DNA of 64,000 nucleotides from the NCBI RefSeq assembly GCF_004103715.1, contig NZ_CP035282.1, forward strand, positions 1,850,673 to 1,914,672, given 5' to 3'. The DNA comes from Acidilutibacter cellobiosedens (lineage in GTDB: Bacteria; Bacillota; Clostridia; Tissierellales; Acidilutibacteraceae). Below the pieces are notes generated by a model. The model had not been told where the DNA came from. It saw nothing but the letters and a program-made list of their open reading frames with translations, and did not search any database. This document shows positions 7,817 to 16,561 of the stretch, one piece after another; the stretch's first letter is position 1; each line of letters starts with the position of its first letter. Made by a program: the position numbers and the translations under genes.

Positions 7817-10450
7817 CTATAGATTTTTTACGTTTTCAACCAGTTTATATAATATATTCATGGCATCCATCGGAGTAAGTTTTAATATATTTATATTTTT
7901 AATCTCTTCAATTAATTTATCCTTTTTAATTTGGAAGAGATCAATTTGATTATTTTTATTCTTCTTTTTTATTTTTGTCTCGGAAGATGACTTTTTATCA
8001 TCTGTGATACCGGAATTCTTCATCTCAATCTCTGCTAATATTTCCTTTGCTCTGTTAATGATACTCTCATCTATTCCTGATAGTTTGGCAACTTCTATTC
8101 CATAGCTTCTGTCACTGCTTCCTCTGACAATCTTTCTTAAAAATTTAATACTGTCTCCTTCTTCTTGTATCATTATCGTAAAATTCTTAACCCCGTCAAT
8201 CTTATCTTCCAATTGAGTTAATTCATGATAATGGGTGGCAAAAAGAGTTTTAGCTTTAATATGTTGAGCTATATACTCTACAACTGCTCCTGCAATACTT
8301 AATCCGTCAAAAGTACTCGTTCCTCTCCCCACTTCATCTAATATTATCAAACTTTTTTCCGTGGCATTTTTAATTATATTAGCTACTTCATTCATTTCTA
8401 CCATAAAAGTACTTTCTCCCTGAGATAAGTTATCTGAAGCACCTATTCTGGTAAATATTTTATCTACAATTCCGATATCCGCCGAATCTGCCGGCACAAA
8501 ACATCCTATTTGTGCCATTAATGTGATTAAAGCAACCTGTCTCATATAAGTAGATTTTCCGGCCATATTAGGTCCTGTGATAATGAGCATTTTATTTTCT
8601 TCATCTAAACAGGTATCATTGGGAACAAAAAATTTATCATTATTCTCTAACATCTTTTCTACAATTGGATGCTTTCCGTTTTTAATCTCTATTTTCTCTT
8701 CATTGTTTATATGAGGTCTTACATAATTATTCTTATAGGATACCTGAGATAAAGAATTCAATACATCTAATTTAGAAATAATCCTACTTACTCTTTGTAT
8801 CCTATCCATTTCCTTTTTTATATCATCTCTAATTTGTACAAACAATTTATATTCCAAATTAATCATTCGATCTTCTGCTCCGAGAATTTTAGCTTCCATT
8901 TCTTTTAATTCGGGAGTTATAAACCTTTCCGCGTTGGATAGAGTTTGTTTTCTTATATAATTATCAGGTACTAAATCTAAATTTGCATTGGATACCTCAA
9001 TATAGTATCCGAATACTTTATTAAATCCGACTTTTAATGACCTTATTCCGGTTTTTTTCTTTTCGGATTCTTCTAAATTACTTAGCCAGCCTTTCCCATT
9101 ATGGGATAGATTCCTCAGTTCACATAACTCTTCATTATATGAACTTTTTATTATCCCTCCGTCCTTTAACGATACGGGAGGGTCATCAATTATGGATTTG
9201 TCTATCAGATTATAAACATCTTCCAAACAATCGATTTCTTTTCCTAATGTAATTAACGGTTCATAAGTGGAATTAATAAGAAGGTCTTTAATTAAAGGTA
9301 AATTTTCGAGAGAAATTTTCAATGAAATTAGATCCCTTCCATTGCAGTTTCCATTGGAAATCTTACCTGACAATCTCTCTAAATCATATATTTTACTTAA
9401 GGAATCTTTGACCTTATCCATAAATATAATATCATTTACAAAAATGTCTATTATATCAAGCCTTTTATTTATATCCCTTATGCTTAAAAGAGGTTGCTCC
9501 AACCACTTTTTTAAAAGTCTTCCTCCCATTGCAGTAGAAGTTTTATCAAGTATCCACAATAAAGAACCTTTTTTTTCTCTTCCCCTTATGGTTTCCACTA
9601 TCTCCAGATTTGTTCTTGCATTAATATCTAAAATCATGTATTCATTGAATTCATAATAGGATATATTTTTTAAATGGTCAAGAGAATTTTTTTGGGTACT
9701 GTATAAATAATCTAACAGCACTCCCATAGACCTTATGGAATAGTTTTTATTAAATAAGCTGTTTTTTTCATTAACGGTTATATTAAAATGTTTCTGAACT
9801 TTGTCTATATAATCCTCTTCATCTATTATACCGTCATCATACTTATCTATATAAGCATTTATCCTATTTCTGATAAAATTCATAATCTTTTTATTGTTAT
9901 AAAGAAGTTCGTTGACCAATATCTCAGAAGGATTTATTTTCCCTATTTCATCTAATATAAAATTATAAATATCCTTTTCATTTCCCATACATTCCGTTGT
10001 ATATACTTCTCCTGTTGAGATATCGGCATAAGTAAGGCCTACCCCTTCTTCATTCATATATAAAGATGCTATAAAATTATTTGATTTCTCATCTAAGGCG
10101 TTTGTATCAGTTATAGTTCCTGGAGATATGATTTTCACTATATCTCTTTTCACTATACCCTTTGCAAATTTAGGATCTTCCAATTGCTCACAGATAGCGA
10201 CTTTATATCCCTTATCAATTAATTTCGCAATATAAGGTTCTACCGCGTGATGAGGTACTCCGCACATAGGAGCCTTTTCCTTCTGGCCACAATCCCTTTG
10301 AGTAAGAGTAATTTCCAACTCCTTAGACGCAGTAAGAGCATCTTCGAAAAACATTTCATAGAAATCTCCAAGCCTGAAAAAAAGAATACAGTCTTTATAA
10401 TTAGATTTAATTTTTTTATATTGATTCATCATCGGTGTTAAACTACTCAA
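7817..10450 (-). CDS. mutS: DNA mismatch recognition protein MutS
   Basis: MutS binds mismatches through the FYEMFFEDA wedge (Phe-x-Glu) in domain I and signals through the C-terminal ABC ATPase (Walker A GPNMAGKSTYMRQ, then STFMVEM, LIILDEVGRGTSTFDG, FATHYHEL). I prefer the TTG at 10450, six nt after GGAGGGG. It gives MSSLTPMMNQYKK, matching the usual family start. A TTG 18 nt further upstream is possible but lacks an RBS. With this start the gene overlaps the end of miaB by 8 bp, indicating translational coupling. Length is 877 aa. Confidence 0.97.
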   Translation of the reverse strand: MSSLTPMMNQYKKIKSNYKDCILFFRLGDFYEMFFEDALTASKELEITLTQRDCGQKEKAPMCGVPHHAVEPYIAKLIDKGYKVAICEQLEDPKFAKGIVKRDIVKIISPGTITDTNALDEKSNNFIASLYMNEEGVGLTYADISTGEVYTTECMGNEKDIYNFILDEIGKINPSEILVNELLYNNKKIMNFIRNRINAYIDKYDDGIIDEEDYIDKVQKHFNITVNEKNSLFNKNYSIRSMGVLLDYLYSTQKNSLDHLKNISYYEFNEYMILDINARTNLEIVETIRGREKKGSLLWILDKTSTAMGGRLLKKWLEQPLLSIRDINKRLDIIDIFVNDIIFMDKVKDSLSKIYDLERLSGKISNGNCNGRDLISLKISLENLPLIKDLLINSTYEPLITLGKEIDCLEDVYNLIDKSIIDDPPVSLKDGGIIKSSYNEELCELRNLSHNGKGWLSNLEESEKKKTGIRSLKVGFNKVFGYYIEVSNANLDLVPDNYIRKQTLSNAERFITPELKEMEAKILGAEDRMINLEYKLFVQIRDDIKKEMDRIQRVSRIISKLDVLNSLSQVSYKNNYVRPHINNEEKIEIKNGKHPIVEKMLENNDKFFVPNDTCLDEENKMLIITGPNMAGKSTYMRQVALITLMAQIGCFVPADSADIGIVDKIFTRIGASDNLSQGESTFMVEMNEVANIIKNATEKSLIILDEVGRGTSTFDGLSIAGAVVEYIAQHIKAKTLFATHYHELTQLEDKIDGVKNFTIMIQEEGDSIKFLRKIVRGSSDRSYGIEVAKLSGIDESIINRAKEILAEIEMKNSGITDDKKSSSETKIKKKNKNNQIDLFQIKKDKLIEEIKNINILKLTPMDAMNILYKLVENVKNL

Positions 10451-11813
10451 AGATATCCCCTCCAGCAATGCTGTTATCCAATATATGTCCTTCCATAGTA
10501 AAAGTTTTGGTGGTATCTATTTTAACATTGATCAGTTTTCCTATAAGATCTTTGTTTCCTTTAAAATGTACCAATTTATTTGTTCTCGTTCTTCCAGTAA
10601 GCATCTTTGGGTTATTTTTGCTGATTTCTTCGACCAGAACTTCTACAGTCTTGTTATTGTATTTTAAATTATTCTCATTAAAAATAGGATAAAGTTCGTC
10701 CAGCAAAGTTTGAAATCTTTTATGTTTTATTTCATCCGGGACTTGATTCTTCATTTCTGCAGCTTTTGTCCCCTCCCTTACGGAATATATAAAGGTGAAG
10801 GCAGAATCATATTTACATTTTTTAGCCAAATCGATTGTTTCCTCGAAATCTTCTTCTGTTTCTCCCGGGAATCCTACTATTATATCCGTCGTTAAAGCAA
10901 TATTAGGTATTCTCTCCTTAATCTTGGATACTAATGATAAATACTTTTCTTTTGTATAGTTTCTGTTCATAGCTTTAAGAATTTTGTTGCTTCCGGACTG
11001 AACAGGAAGATGAAGGTGCTCGCATACTTTGTCACACTGAGCCATAGTAAGTATTAAATCGTCAGAAAGATCTTTAGGATGGGAAGTCATAAATCTAATT
11101 CTTTCGATACCGTCAATGTTATTAAGATTTCTCAATAACATTGAAAAATTGTAATCTCTGTTTAGAGTTTTTCCGTAAGAATTAACATTTTGTCCTAATA
11201 AGGTGATCTCTTTACATCCTTCTTTTGAAAGCTTTTCCGCTTCGCAAATGATATCTTCCGGTTCCCTGCTTTTTTCTCTTCCCCTTGTATAGGGCACTAC
11301 ACAGTAAGTACAAAAATTATTACATCCATACATTATGTTTATAAAAGCCTTATAAGAATATTTTCGCTTTGCATCTATAGATTCTTCTATTTGTCTGGAC
11401 TCCTCTTCAATATCTACGATGGTTTTGCCCGTCTGGAGATGAGTGTCAATTAATTGAGGGAGCTTCTGAATATTGTTTACTCCGAATATTATATCAACTT
11501 GTTTATATTTTTTTAATATAATATTTCTTATTTCCTCTCTTTGCATCATACATCCGCACAGGCATAATATTATATCAGGTCTTTTTCTTTTTAATTTTTT
11601 TAATTCTCCCAGTTTACCGTACACTTTTAATTCGGCATTTTCTCTTATAAGACATGTATTATATATAATTAAATTGCTGTCTTCAATATTATCTGTATGT
11701 TCATATCCGATATTCTCCAGCATCCAAGCTATTTCTTCACTGTCGTGTTCATTCATTTGACAACCATATGTAAAAATACAATATTTACCTTTTTTATAGT
11801 AACTTTGTTTCAT
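10443..11813 (-). CDS. miaB: tRNA-2-methylthio-N6-dimethylallyladenosine synthase
   Basis: This 456-residue radical SAM methylthiotransferase has an N-terminal UPF0004 domain with three cluster-binding Cys (YGCQMNEHDSE, YNTCLIRENA, LCGCM), the radical SAM cluster motif CNNFCTYC (Cys-x3-Cys-x2-Cys), and a C-terminal TRAM domain (NNKTVEVLVEE onward). It converts i6A37, the MiaA product, to ms2i6A37. It is first in the miaB-mutS-mutL-miaA-hfq operon, preceded by GGAG and an extended -10 promoter. Confidence 0.97.
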   Translation of the reverse strand: MKQSYYKKGKYCIFTYGCQMNEHDSEEIAWMLENIGYEHTDNIEDSNLIIYNTCLIRENAELKVYGKLGELKKLKRKRPDIILCLCGCMMQREEIRNIILKKYKQVDIIFGVNNIQKLPQLIDTHLQTGKTIVDIEEESRQIEESIDAKRKYSYKAFINIMYGCNNFCTYCVVPYTRGREKSREPEDIICEAEKLSKEGCKEITLLGQNVNSYGKTLNRDYNFSMLLRNLNNIDGIERIRFMTSHPKDLSDDLILTMAQCDKVCEHLHLPVQSGSNKILKAMNRNYTKEKYLSLVSKIKERIPNIALTTDIIVGFPGETEEDFEETIDLAKKCKYDSAFTFIYSVREGTKAAEMKNQVPDEIKHKRFQTLLDELYPIFNENNLKYNNKTVEVLVEEISKNNPKMLTGRTRTNKLVHFKGNKDLIGKLINVKIDTTKTFTMEGHILDNSIAGGDIFE

Positions 11814-11847
11814 TTATTATTTATCTCCTATCTTTTTATATGTTTTA

Positions 11848-11877
11848 ATTATAGCATATTTTTTACAAAATAAGCAA
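11848..11877 (-). promoter_or_regulatory. Promoter of the miaB-mutS-mutL-miaA-hfq operon
   Basis: On the minus strand, -35 TTGCTT (11872-11877) and -10 TATAAT (11848-11853) are separated by 18 nt. TGC directly before the -10 makes an extended -10 element. The -10 ends about 35 nt before the miaB start codon. Confidence 0.75.
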
Positions 11878-11961
11878 AACATAAACTAAAAAGAATTGTA
11901 AGACCGACTTCTACTGCTCAATGGCATATATTTAAATTATAAATTAATAATTCAAAAATAA

Positions 11962-11998
11962 AGTAATCGGACCTGTTTACTTTGCTTTTCCGATTACT
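11962..11998 (-). terminator. Rho-independent terminator downstream of the small membrane protein gene
   Basis: A 10-bp inverted repeat (AGTAATCGGA at 11962-11971, TCCGATTACT at 11989-11998) is followed on the minus strand by TTTATTTTT. It lies 84 bp downstream of the stop of the gene at 12082. The rest of 11814-12081 holds only the miaB promoter. Confidence 0.6.
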
Positions 11999-12081
11999 CC
12001 TCTTCTATTTTACCAAAATATTCATGTTTATACAAGATTATTTTTAAATGTAAAGCAACTACTTTTTATTTAGGCAGTTAT

Positions 12082-12387
12082 TCAAAATATAGATTCCAGC
12101 CAAGTTCCCCAAATAAAATACAAAGGAGGAAAGAACATAATGACCATTATTAGATTTCCGAACACTCCGATTTTCCCTATCTTTTTAATAGATGGTATTG
12201 TATTCTTGTTTTTATTACCAATGATACCCAGAATAGTTCCAAGAATACAGCATGAATACATAAACAACCACTCGGAACCATACAGTTGTATTTTTAAAGG
12301 AGTAAGTACTTGAGCTAAAGCAAATACAAATAAAAGAAAAGAAATAATTTTTAAAGCATTAAATACTGATTTAAAGTTAATAAACAT
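12082..12387 (-). CDS. Hypothetical small membrane protein
   Basis: I do not recognise this 101-residue protein. It has about three hydrophobic segments (roughly 10-30, 38-57 and 74-95) separated by a Lys/Asn-rich loop (GNKNKNTIPSIKKIGK), which predicts an inner-membrane protein with little soluble mass. A GAGGAAG ribosome binding site precedes the ATG, and a terminator follows, so it looks like a real monocistronic gene. It lies between the miaB operon and an orphan CRISPR array, in the accessory part of the window. Confidence 0.6.
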   Translation of the reverse strand: MFINFKSVFNALKIISFLLFVFALAQVLTPLKIQLYGSEWLFMYSCCILGTILGIIGNKNKNTIPSIKKIGKIGVFGNLIMVIMFFPPLYFIWGTWLESIF

Positions 12388-12428
12388 TTATATCTTCCTC
12401 AAAATTAATTTTTATTTACATCAATCAA

Positions 12429-12525
12429 ATTTCAAATACATCTTATGTTAAGGTTCAACTGCAGAGATTTTGAACCGTTTCTTTTCCAATATGTGATTTC
12501 AATACATCTTATGTTAAGGTTCAAC
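12429..12525 (-). CRISPR. Minimal orphan CRISPR array (two repeats, one 36-nt spacer)
   Basis: Two near-identical repeats lie at 12496-12525 (30 nt) and 12429-12459 (31 nt, one extra T on the minus strand), separated by a 36-nt spacer (12460-12495). On the minus strand the repeat begins GTTGAACCTTAACAT and ends ATTGAAAT, the form of clostridial type I-B repeats with the ATTGAAA-type handle. This orientation puts the leader on the AT-rich side above 12526. The repeat with the extra base would then be at the leader-distal end, where repeats usually decay. No cas gene lies in the window. Confidence 0.75.
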
Positions 12526-12859
12526 TACTCTGAAATACATAATTATTCTTTGCAGAAAATCTTTAAAAGGCTGTTGTTTTCTCGCTTTTATTATTATTTT
12601 CCCAACCATTTTTATTAAATTTATTTATATAATTATTATATCCTTAGAATAGCTGTTTTGCAATAATTTGAATTAAATTAATCCATAACTCCATCAATTT
12701 TAAAAATATTTTTAAATATTTAACAATAATTTATGAATTTTATGTTAAATATTTAATTATATAGAAGTATATCATTTATTTGAGCTTTGTGTTATCATAA
12801 ATATGGATAATTAATATAGTAAATGTATTTTCGAAATTTTTATTAAGGAGGTTTTTCCA
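12526..12859. other. AT-rich noncoding stretch between CRISPR array and aminotransferase
   Basis: No open reading frame or clear RNA was found. The part next to the array could be its leader. Upstream of the aminotransferase a weak candidate promoter is TTGAGC (12780-12785), 16 nt, TATGGA (12802-12807). A strong AAGGAGG lies just before the ATG at 12860. Confidence 0.4.
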
Positions 12860-14059
12860 ATGCATTTTTCTAAAAGAATAATTTCTATGCAGCAGTCACC
12901 TATTAGGAAATTAGCTCCTATAGCACAAGAGGCAAGGAAAAAAGGTAAGAAAGTATATCATCTCAATATAGGTCAGCCTGATATTAAAACTCCTGATGAA
13001 TTTTTTGACGCAATAAAAAATTATAGAGAAGAAGTTCTTAGTTATGAGTTGTCTACAGGTATGCCGGAATTAATAAAAAGTTTTATTGAATATTATAAAA
13101 AGCATAACATCTATTTTGATGAGGATGAAATACTTATTACAAATGGCGGAAGTGAGGCTCTTATATTTTCTTTAATGGCCATATGTGATGATGGCGAAGA
13201 AATACTTATTCCAGAACCTTTCTACACAAATTATAACGGTTTTAGTACTATGACAGGAGTAAAGGTAATTCCAATAACTACAAAAGCAGAAGACGGATTT
13301 CATTTACCTGACAAATCGGAAATAATAAAATTAATATCTTCTAAAACAAGAGGAATACTCTTGTCTAATCCGGGAAATCCCACTGGAACAGTATATACTG
13401 AGAAAGAAATATATATGCTTAGAGATATAGCAAAAGAATACAACTTATACATAGTTGCTGATGAAGTCTATAGAGAGTTTATATATGATGGGTTAAAACA
13501 CATTAGTTTCTGTTATTTGGATGATATAAAAGATAACGTTATCTTAGTAGACAGTATATCGAAAAGGTATAGTGCATGCGGGGCTAGAATTGGATGTGTT
13601 GCTTCAAAGAATAAGAAGCTGATTAAGGAAATATTGAAACTTTGTCAAGGAAGGCTTTGTGTTGCAACTTTAGAACAAGTAGGTGCTTGTAATTTAATTA
13701 ATGTTTCCGAGAGATACTTTGAAGAAACTAAAAATGAATATGTAAGAAGAAGAGATACGGTTTATAATGCATTGAAAGAGATGAAAGGAGTTATCTGTGA
13801 AAAACCCCATGGAGCTTTTTATGTTATGGCCAAACTACCTGTTAAAAATGCAGAAGATTTTATTATCTGGCTTTTAACTGATTTTAGTATAGATAATGAA
13901 ACTGTAATGATGGCTCCAGCAGAAGGATTTTATGCCACAAAAGGCCTTGGAATTGATGAAGTAAGAATTTCTTATTGCTTGAACGTAAAGGATTTGGAGA
14001 GAGCTATGTATATACTCAATGAAGCGTTAAAGGTTTATCCGGATAAAAAAATATTATAA
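12860..14059 (+). CDS. PLP-dependent class I/II aminotransferase (aspartate aminotransferase family)
   Basis: This 399-residue fold-type I aminotransferase has NIGQPDIKTP near the N-terminus, the substrate-binding SNPGNPTGTVY motif, VADEVYREF (Asp contacting the pyridine N) and the Schiff-base Lys in SISKRYSACGARIGC. A C-terminal Arg in EVRISYC fits binding of a substrate carboxylate. An AAGGAGG ribosome binding site defines the ATG. The family includes aspartate, aromatic and branched-chain specificities, and the sequence alone does not decide which. It stands alone on the plus strand, followed by a small membrane protein gene. Confidence 0.88.
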   Translation: MHFSKRIISMQQSPIRKLAPIAQEARKKGKKVYHLNIGQPDIKTPDEFFDAIKNYREEVLSYELSTGMPELIKSFIEYYKKHNIYFDEDEILITNGGSEALIFSLMAICDDGEEILIPEPFYTNYNGFSTMTGVKVIPITTKAEDGFHLPDKSEIIKLISSKTRGILLSNPGNPTGTVYTEKEIYMLRDIAKEYNLYIVADEVYREFIYDGLKHISFCYLDDIKDNVILVDSISKRYSACGARIGCVASKNKKLIKEILKLCQGRLCVATLEQVGACNLINVSERYFEETKNEYVRRRDTVYNALKEMKGVICEKPHGAFYVMAKLPVKNAEDFIIWLLTDFSIDNETVMMAPAEGFYATKGLGIDEVRISYCLNVKDLERAMYILNEALKVYPDKKIL

Positions 14060-14105
14060 ATTAAGAAAATCTTTTTTGAAATCCATATTAGGAGTAAAGT
14101 GACAT

Positions 14106-14375
14106 ATGCCAGAAATTTTATTAATTGCTATGCAAATACTTAATATTTATCTGTTATTTTATACAAGAAAAAATATATATACTTGGTATTTGTACCATTG
14201 GATTGGGGGGATATTGCCACTAATTCAAATTGTAATATTAACAAAAAAGAAGAGGGAGTCTACTAAATTTTATTTATTAAGAGTAATTATTTTGTATACA
14301 ATATCAATATTTTTCTTTTCTGTTGCTCTTATATGGATACTTATGAAAGATATATTTAAGATATGGTCTAAATAA
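14106..14375 (+). CDS. Hypothetical small membrane protein
   Basis: This 89-residue protein of unknown function has three hydrophobic segments (about 3-19, 31-46 and 58-82) and a basic loop KKKRES. AGGAG sits 11 nt upstream of the ATG. It begins 46 nt after the aminotransferase stop and ends just before a terminator, so the two genes probably share a transcript. I see no motif that assigns a role. Confidence 0.55.
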   Translation: MPEILLIAMQILNIYLLFYTRKNIYTWYLYHWIGGILPLIQIVILTKKKRESTKFYLLRVIILYTISIFFFSVALIWILMKDIFKIWSK

Positions 14376-14389
14376 ATGTTTTAAAAAAT

Positions 14390-14428
14390 AAAAATACCTC
14401 TAATTAATACTTAATCAGAGGTATTTTT
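14390..14428. terminator. Bidirectional rho-independent terminator
   Basis: A perfect 12-bp inverted repeat (AAAAATACCTCT at 14390-14401, AGAGGTATTTTT at 14417-14428) lies between converging genes and has terminal T/A runs on both strands. Confidence 0.8.
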
Positions 14429-14459
14429 ATAATATGTGCAATATAACGAATTTCATAAA

Positions 14460-14612
14460 TTAATCCTCTTGAATAAGAATATTTTCATATAATTCGCATA
14501 CATCACAATCACAAAAACCTTTATTATTATTTATGCAAGTTATGGCTCCGCACTTTTTATAATCACATATTTTTTTAATTTTGCTTTTTTTCTCTATGCA
14601 TTTTTTCTTCAT
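14460..14612 (-). CDS. Small cysteine-rich hypothetical protein
   Basis: The ATG at 14612 is preceded by AGGGGAGC and gives a 50-residue protein with seven Cys, arranged as C5, C17-x3-C21-x4-C26, and C34-x-C36-x2-C39. A lysine-rich N-terminus and an acidic C-terminus flank them. The spacing suggests a small metal-binding (Zn or Fe-S) fold, but I recognise no named family. Upstream in-frame start codons up to 14693 would add a hydrophobic stretch but have no RBS. Confidence 0.5.
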   Translation of the reverse strand: MKKKCIEKKSKIKKICDYKKCGAITCINNNKGFCDCDVCELYENILIQED

Positions 14613-14769
14613 AGCTATTCGCTCCCCTTGGTTCATTATAAAAATAATAACATATAATCGAAAAAATTTCAATGATTTTTTAAAAAAATGCATAATTTGT
14701 TTTTGAATATTGCAAATACAAATAAATATTTTTGAATGACAATTTCAAAATGAAATTTAAAATTATCGT

Positions 14770-15390
14770 TCATTCATTTTTGCCAAACTTGAATATTCTC
14801 TTAAAAAAATTGCTTTCACTATTTTCTCTCCTATTTATTTTTTCCTTCAATTCTGCTACTTCATATGATTTTTCTTTTACTTTCATTTTAAGCTTAGCAT
14901 TTTCACATATAAGAACATCCCTTTCTTTACTGTTTATTTCATTTCTCAACATTATTATTTCTTCCTTTAATTCGTTTATGGTATTAATGCTATGTTCGTT
15001 TCCGTTTTTTAATATAGGGACCAATTCCTCCAAAAGTAATTGCTGAACATTTCCGCTGATTTCTTTAGATATTTCCGTTGTATCAATATTTGCCACATCA
15101 AAACTTTTATTTGGCACTATGCTGGTTATGGCTGTTTCATCTTGGTCTGACATCATCATTTGCGGAGTTTTTATTATAAGCTTTATTTGCTTATTACTAA
15201 ATCCCTTTTCTTGAAGTGATTTAATATACTGAAACAATTCTATTTCTTTATACGTGTAATATCTATGATTTGATTCATTTCTTGGAATATCCAGCACAAA
15301 TTCTTTTTCATAATACCTTAAAACATGTGGAGGATATCCGGTAGTTTCAGATACTTCAGAAATAGTATATTCTTTGTCAGTTTCCAACAT
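14770..15390 (-). CDS. MerR-type helix-turn-helix protein with C-terminal coiled coil
   Basis: This 206-residue protein begins with a MerR winged helix-turn-helix (about 6-75: YTISEVSETTGYPPHVLRYYEKEF, HRYYTYKEIELFQYIKSLQEKGFS). A linker and a long Glu/Lys-rich helical region follow (about 120-195: INELKEEIIMLRNEINSKER, KLKMKVKEKSYEVAELKEKINRRE), predicted as coiled coil. No effector domain is visible. The architecture resembles RacA-like chromosome-anchoring proteins as much as a classical MerR activator. Neighbours do not reveal a target. Confidence 0.75.
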   Translation of the reverse strand: MLETDKEYTISEVSETTGYPPHVLRYYEKEFVLDIPRNESNHRYYTYKEIELFQYIKSLQEKGFSNKQIKLIIKTPQMMMSDQDETAITSIVPNKSFDVANIDTTEISKEISGNVQQLLLEELVPILKNGNEHSINTINELKEEIIMLRNEINSKERDVLICENAKLKMKVKEKSYEVAELKEKINRRENSESNFFKRIFKFGKNE

Positions 15391-15522
15391 CTCTATTCCC
15401 CCTCATTAAAATCCTAATATTTAGTAGTTCTTTATATATCCGATATTTCCTCCTATTTTTTTATATCAAATACTGACATGAATTTTTGTTATTATTTAAA
15501 TTTATATAAAATCAGATAACAA

Positions 15523-15559
15523 AAAACAAAATGAATGGTCTAACCATTCATTTTGTTTT
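15523..15559 (-). terminator. Rho-independent terminator of the M42 aminopeptidase operon
   Basis: A perfect 17-bp inverted repeat (15523-15539 and 15543-15559) with a 3-nt loop sits 9 bp past the last M42 stop. On the minus strand it ends in a T-rich run. Confidence 0.8.
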
Positions 15560-15568
15560 AAATTTATT

Positions 15569-16561
15569 TTAGATTTCTTTTTCCAATAATTTAGTTAGCA
15601 GCTTGATGGAATTTAAAATATCATCTTTTGCCGCCATCTCCACTGTAGAATGAACATATCTTGTGGGTACGGATATAACTCCTGACGGAACTCCTTCTCT
15701 TGTAAGATGAATTGCCCCTGAATCTGTTCCTCCATATTCTAATACCTCTAATTGATATGGAATACCATTTTCTTTAGCCGTATCAATCATAAGCTGTTTA
15801 ACTAAAGGATGAGCTATTACCAAGTTATCCTTTACTTTAATTGCAGTTCCTTTATTTAAGGATATGGCAAATCTTTTAGCTTTTGGAGTATCTCCGCTCC
15901 CTGTTACATCTAAAGCAATCCCCATATAAGGATTAACCTTATAAGCGGATGTTTTGGCACCTCTTGTTCCTACTTCTTCCTGAACGGTAAACACAAAATA
16001 TAAATCATTAACGGTTTTTTTAATATTTTTAAGAGTTTCAATCATTATAAAGCATCCAACTCTGTCATCTAAACATTTTGTAAATACCGCATTATCGTTT
16101 TCATCATAATCCGATTTATACACACATATATCTCCGATGGATACTTTCTTTTCCGCATCTTCCTTATTTAATGCCCCGATATCTATAAACATATTTTCAA
16201 GTTTAAGCTTAGAAATATCATCCATATGTTCTGCAAAAATAACTCCTGCAGTGCCATTTTCAAAAACCACTTTTTGACTCAGTGATACAAAAGGAGATAT
16301 GCCTCCTACACTGGTAAATCTTAAGAATCCGTTTTTATCGATGTCTGTTACCATAAGTCCTATTTGATCCATATGACCTGCTATCATTATCTTTTTTCCG
16401 CTTCCTTTTTTATGAGCAATTAAATTCCCCAGCGGATCTACTTCAACTTCATCTACATAGTTTTTTATCTCTTTTGATATGAAATTTCTTATATTTTCTT
16501 CATTACTGGAAGGTGAATATATGCTAACCAGATTTTTTAACAGTTCTCCATTAAAATTCAT
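15569..16561 (-). CDS. M42 family metallopeptidase (aminopeptidase), copy 3 of a tandem trio
   Basis: This 330-residue enzyme of the M42 (FrvX/YsdC/PepA) family carries the dinuclear-metal ligands in AGHMDQIGLMV, CLDDRVGC, QEEVGTRGA (the Glu-Glu pair), ALDVTGSGD and YVHSTVEM. M42 enzymes form large tetrahedral cytosolic dodecamers that trim short peptides. The start abuts the stop of copy 2 directly. Three consecutive paralogues with different ligand-loop residues suggest different N-terminal residue preferences within one mixed particle or parallel particles. Confidence 0.92.
   Translation of the reverse strand: MNFNGELLKNLVSIYSPSSNEENIRNFISKEIKNYVDEVEVDPLGNLIAHKKGSGKKIMIAGHMDQIGLMVTDIDKNGFLRFTSVGGISPFVSLSQKVVFENGTAGVIFAEHMDDISKLKLENMFIDIGALNKEDAEKKVSIGDICVYKSDYDENDNAVFTKCLDDRVGCFIMIETLKNIKKTVNDLYFVFTVQEEVGTRGAKTSAYKVNPYMGIALDVTGSGDTPKAKRFAISLNKGTAIKVKDNLVIAHPLVKQLMIDTAKENGIPYQLEVLEYGGTDSGAIHLTREGVPSGVISVPTRYVHSTVEMAAKDDILNSIKLLTKLLEKEI

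Noticed and set aside
14065-14085. Sequence TCTTTTTTGAAATCCAT after the aminotransferase as another copy of the dispersed repeat
   Set aside because: Similarity is limited to a short T-rich segment with mismatches; not distinguishable from chance in this AT-rich DNA.
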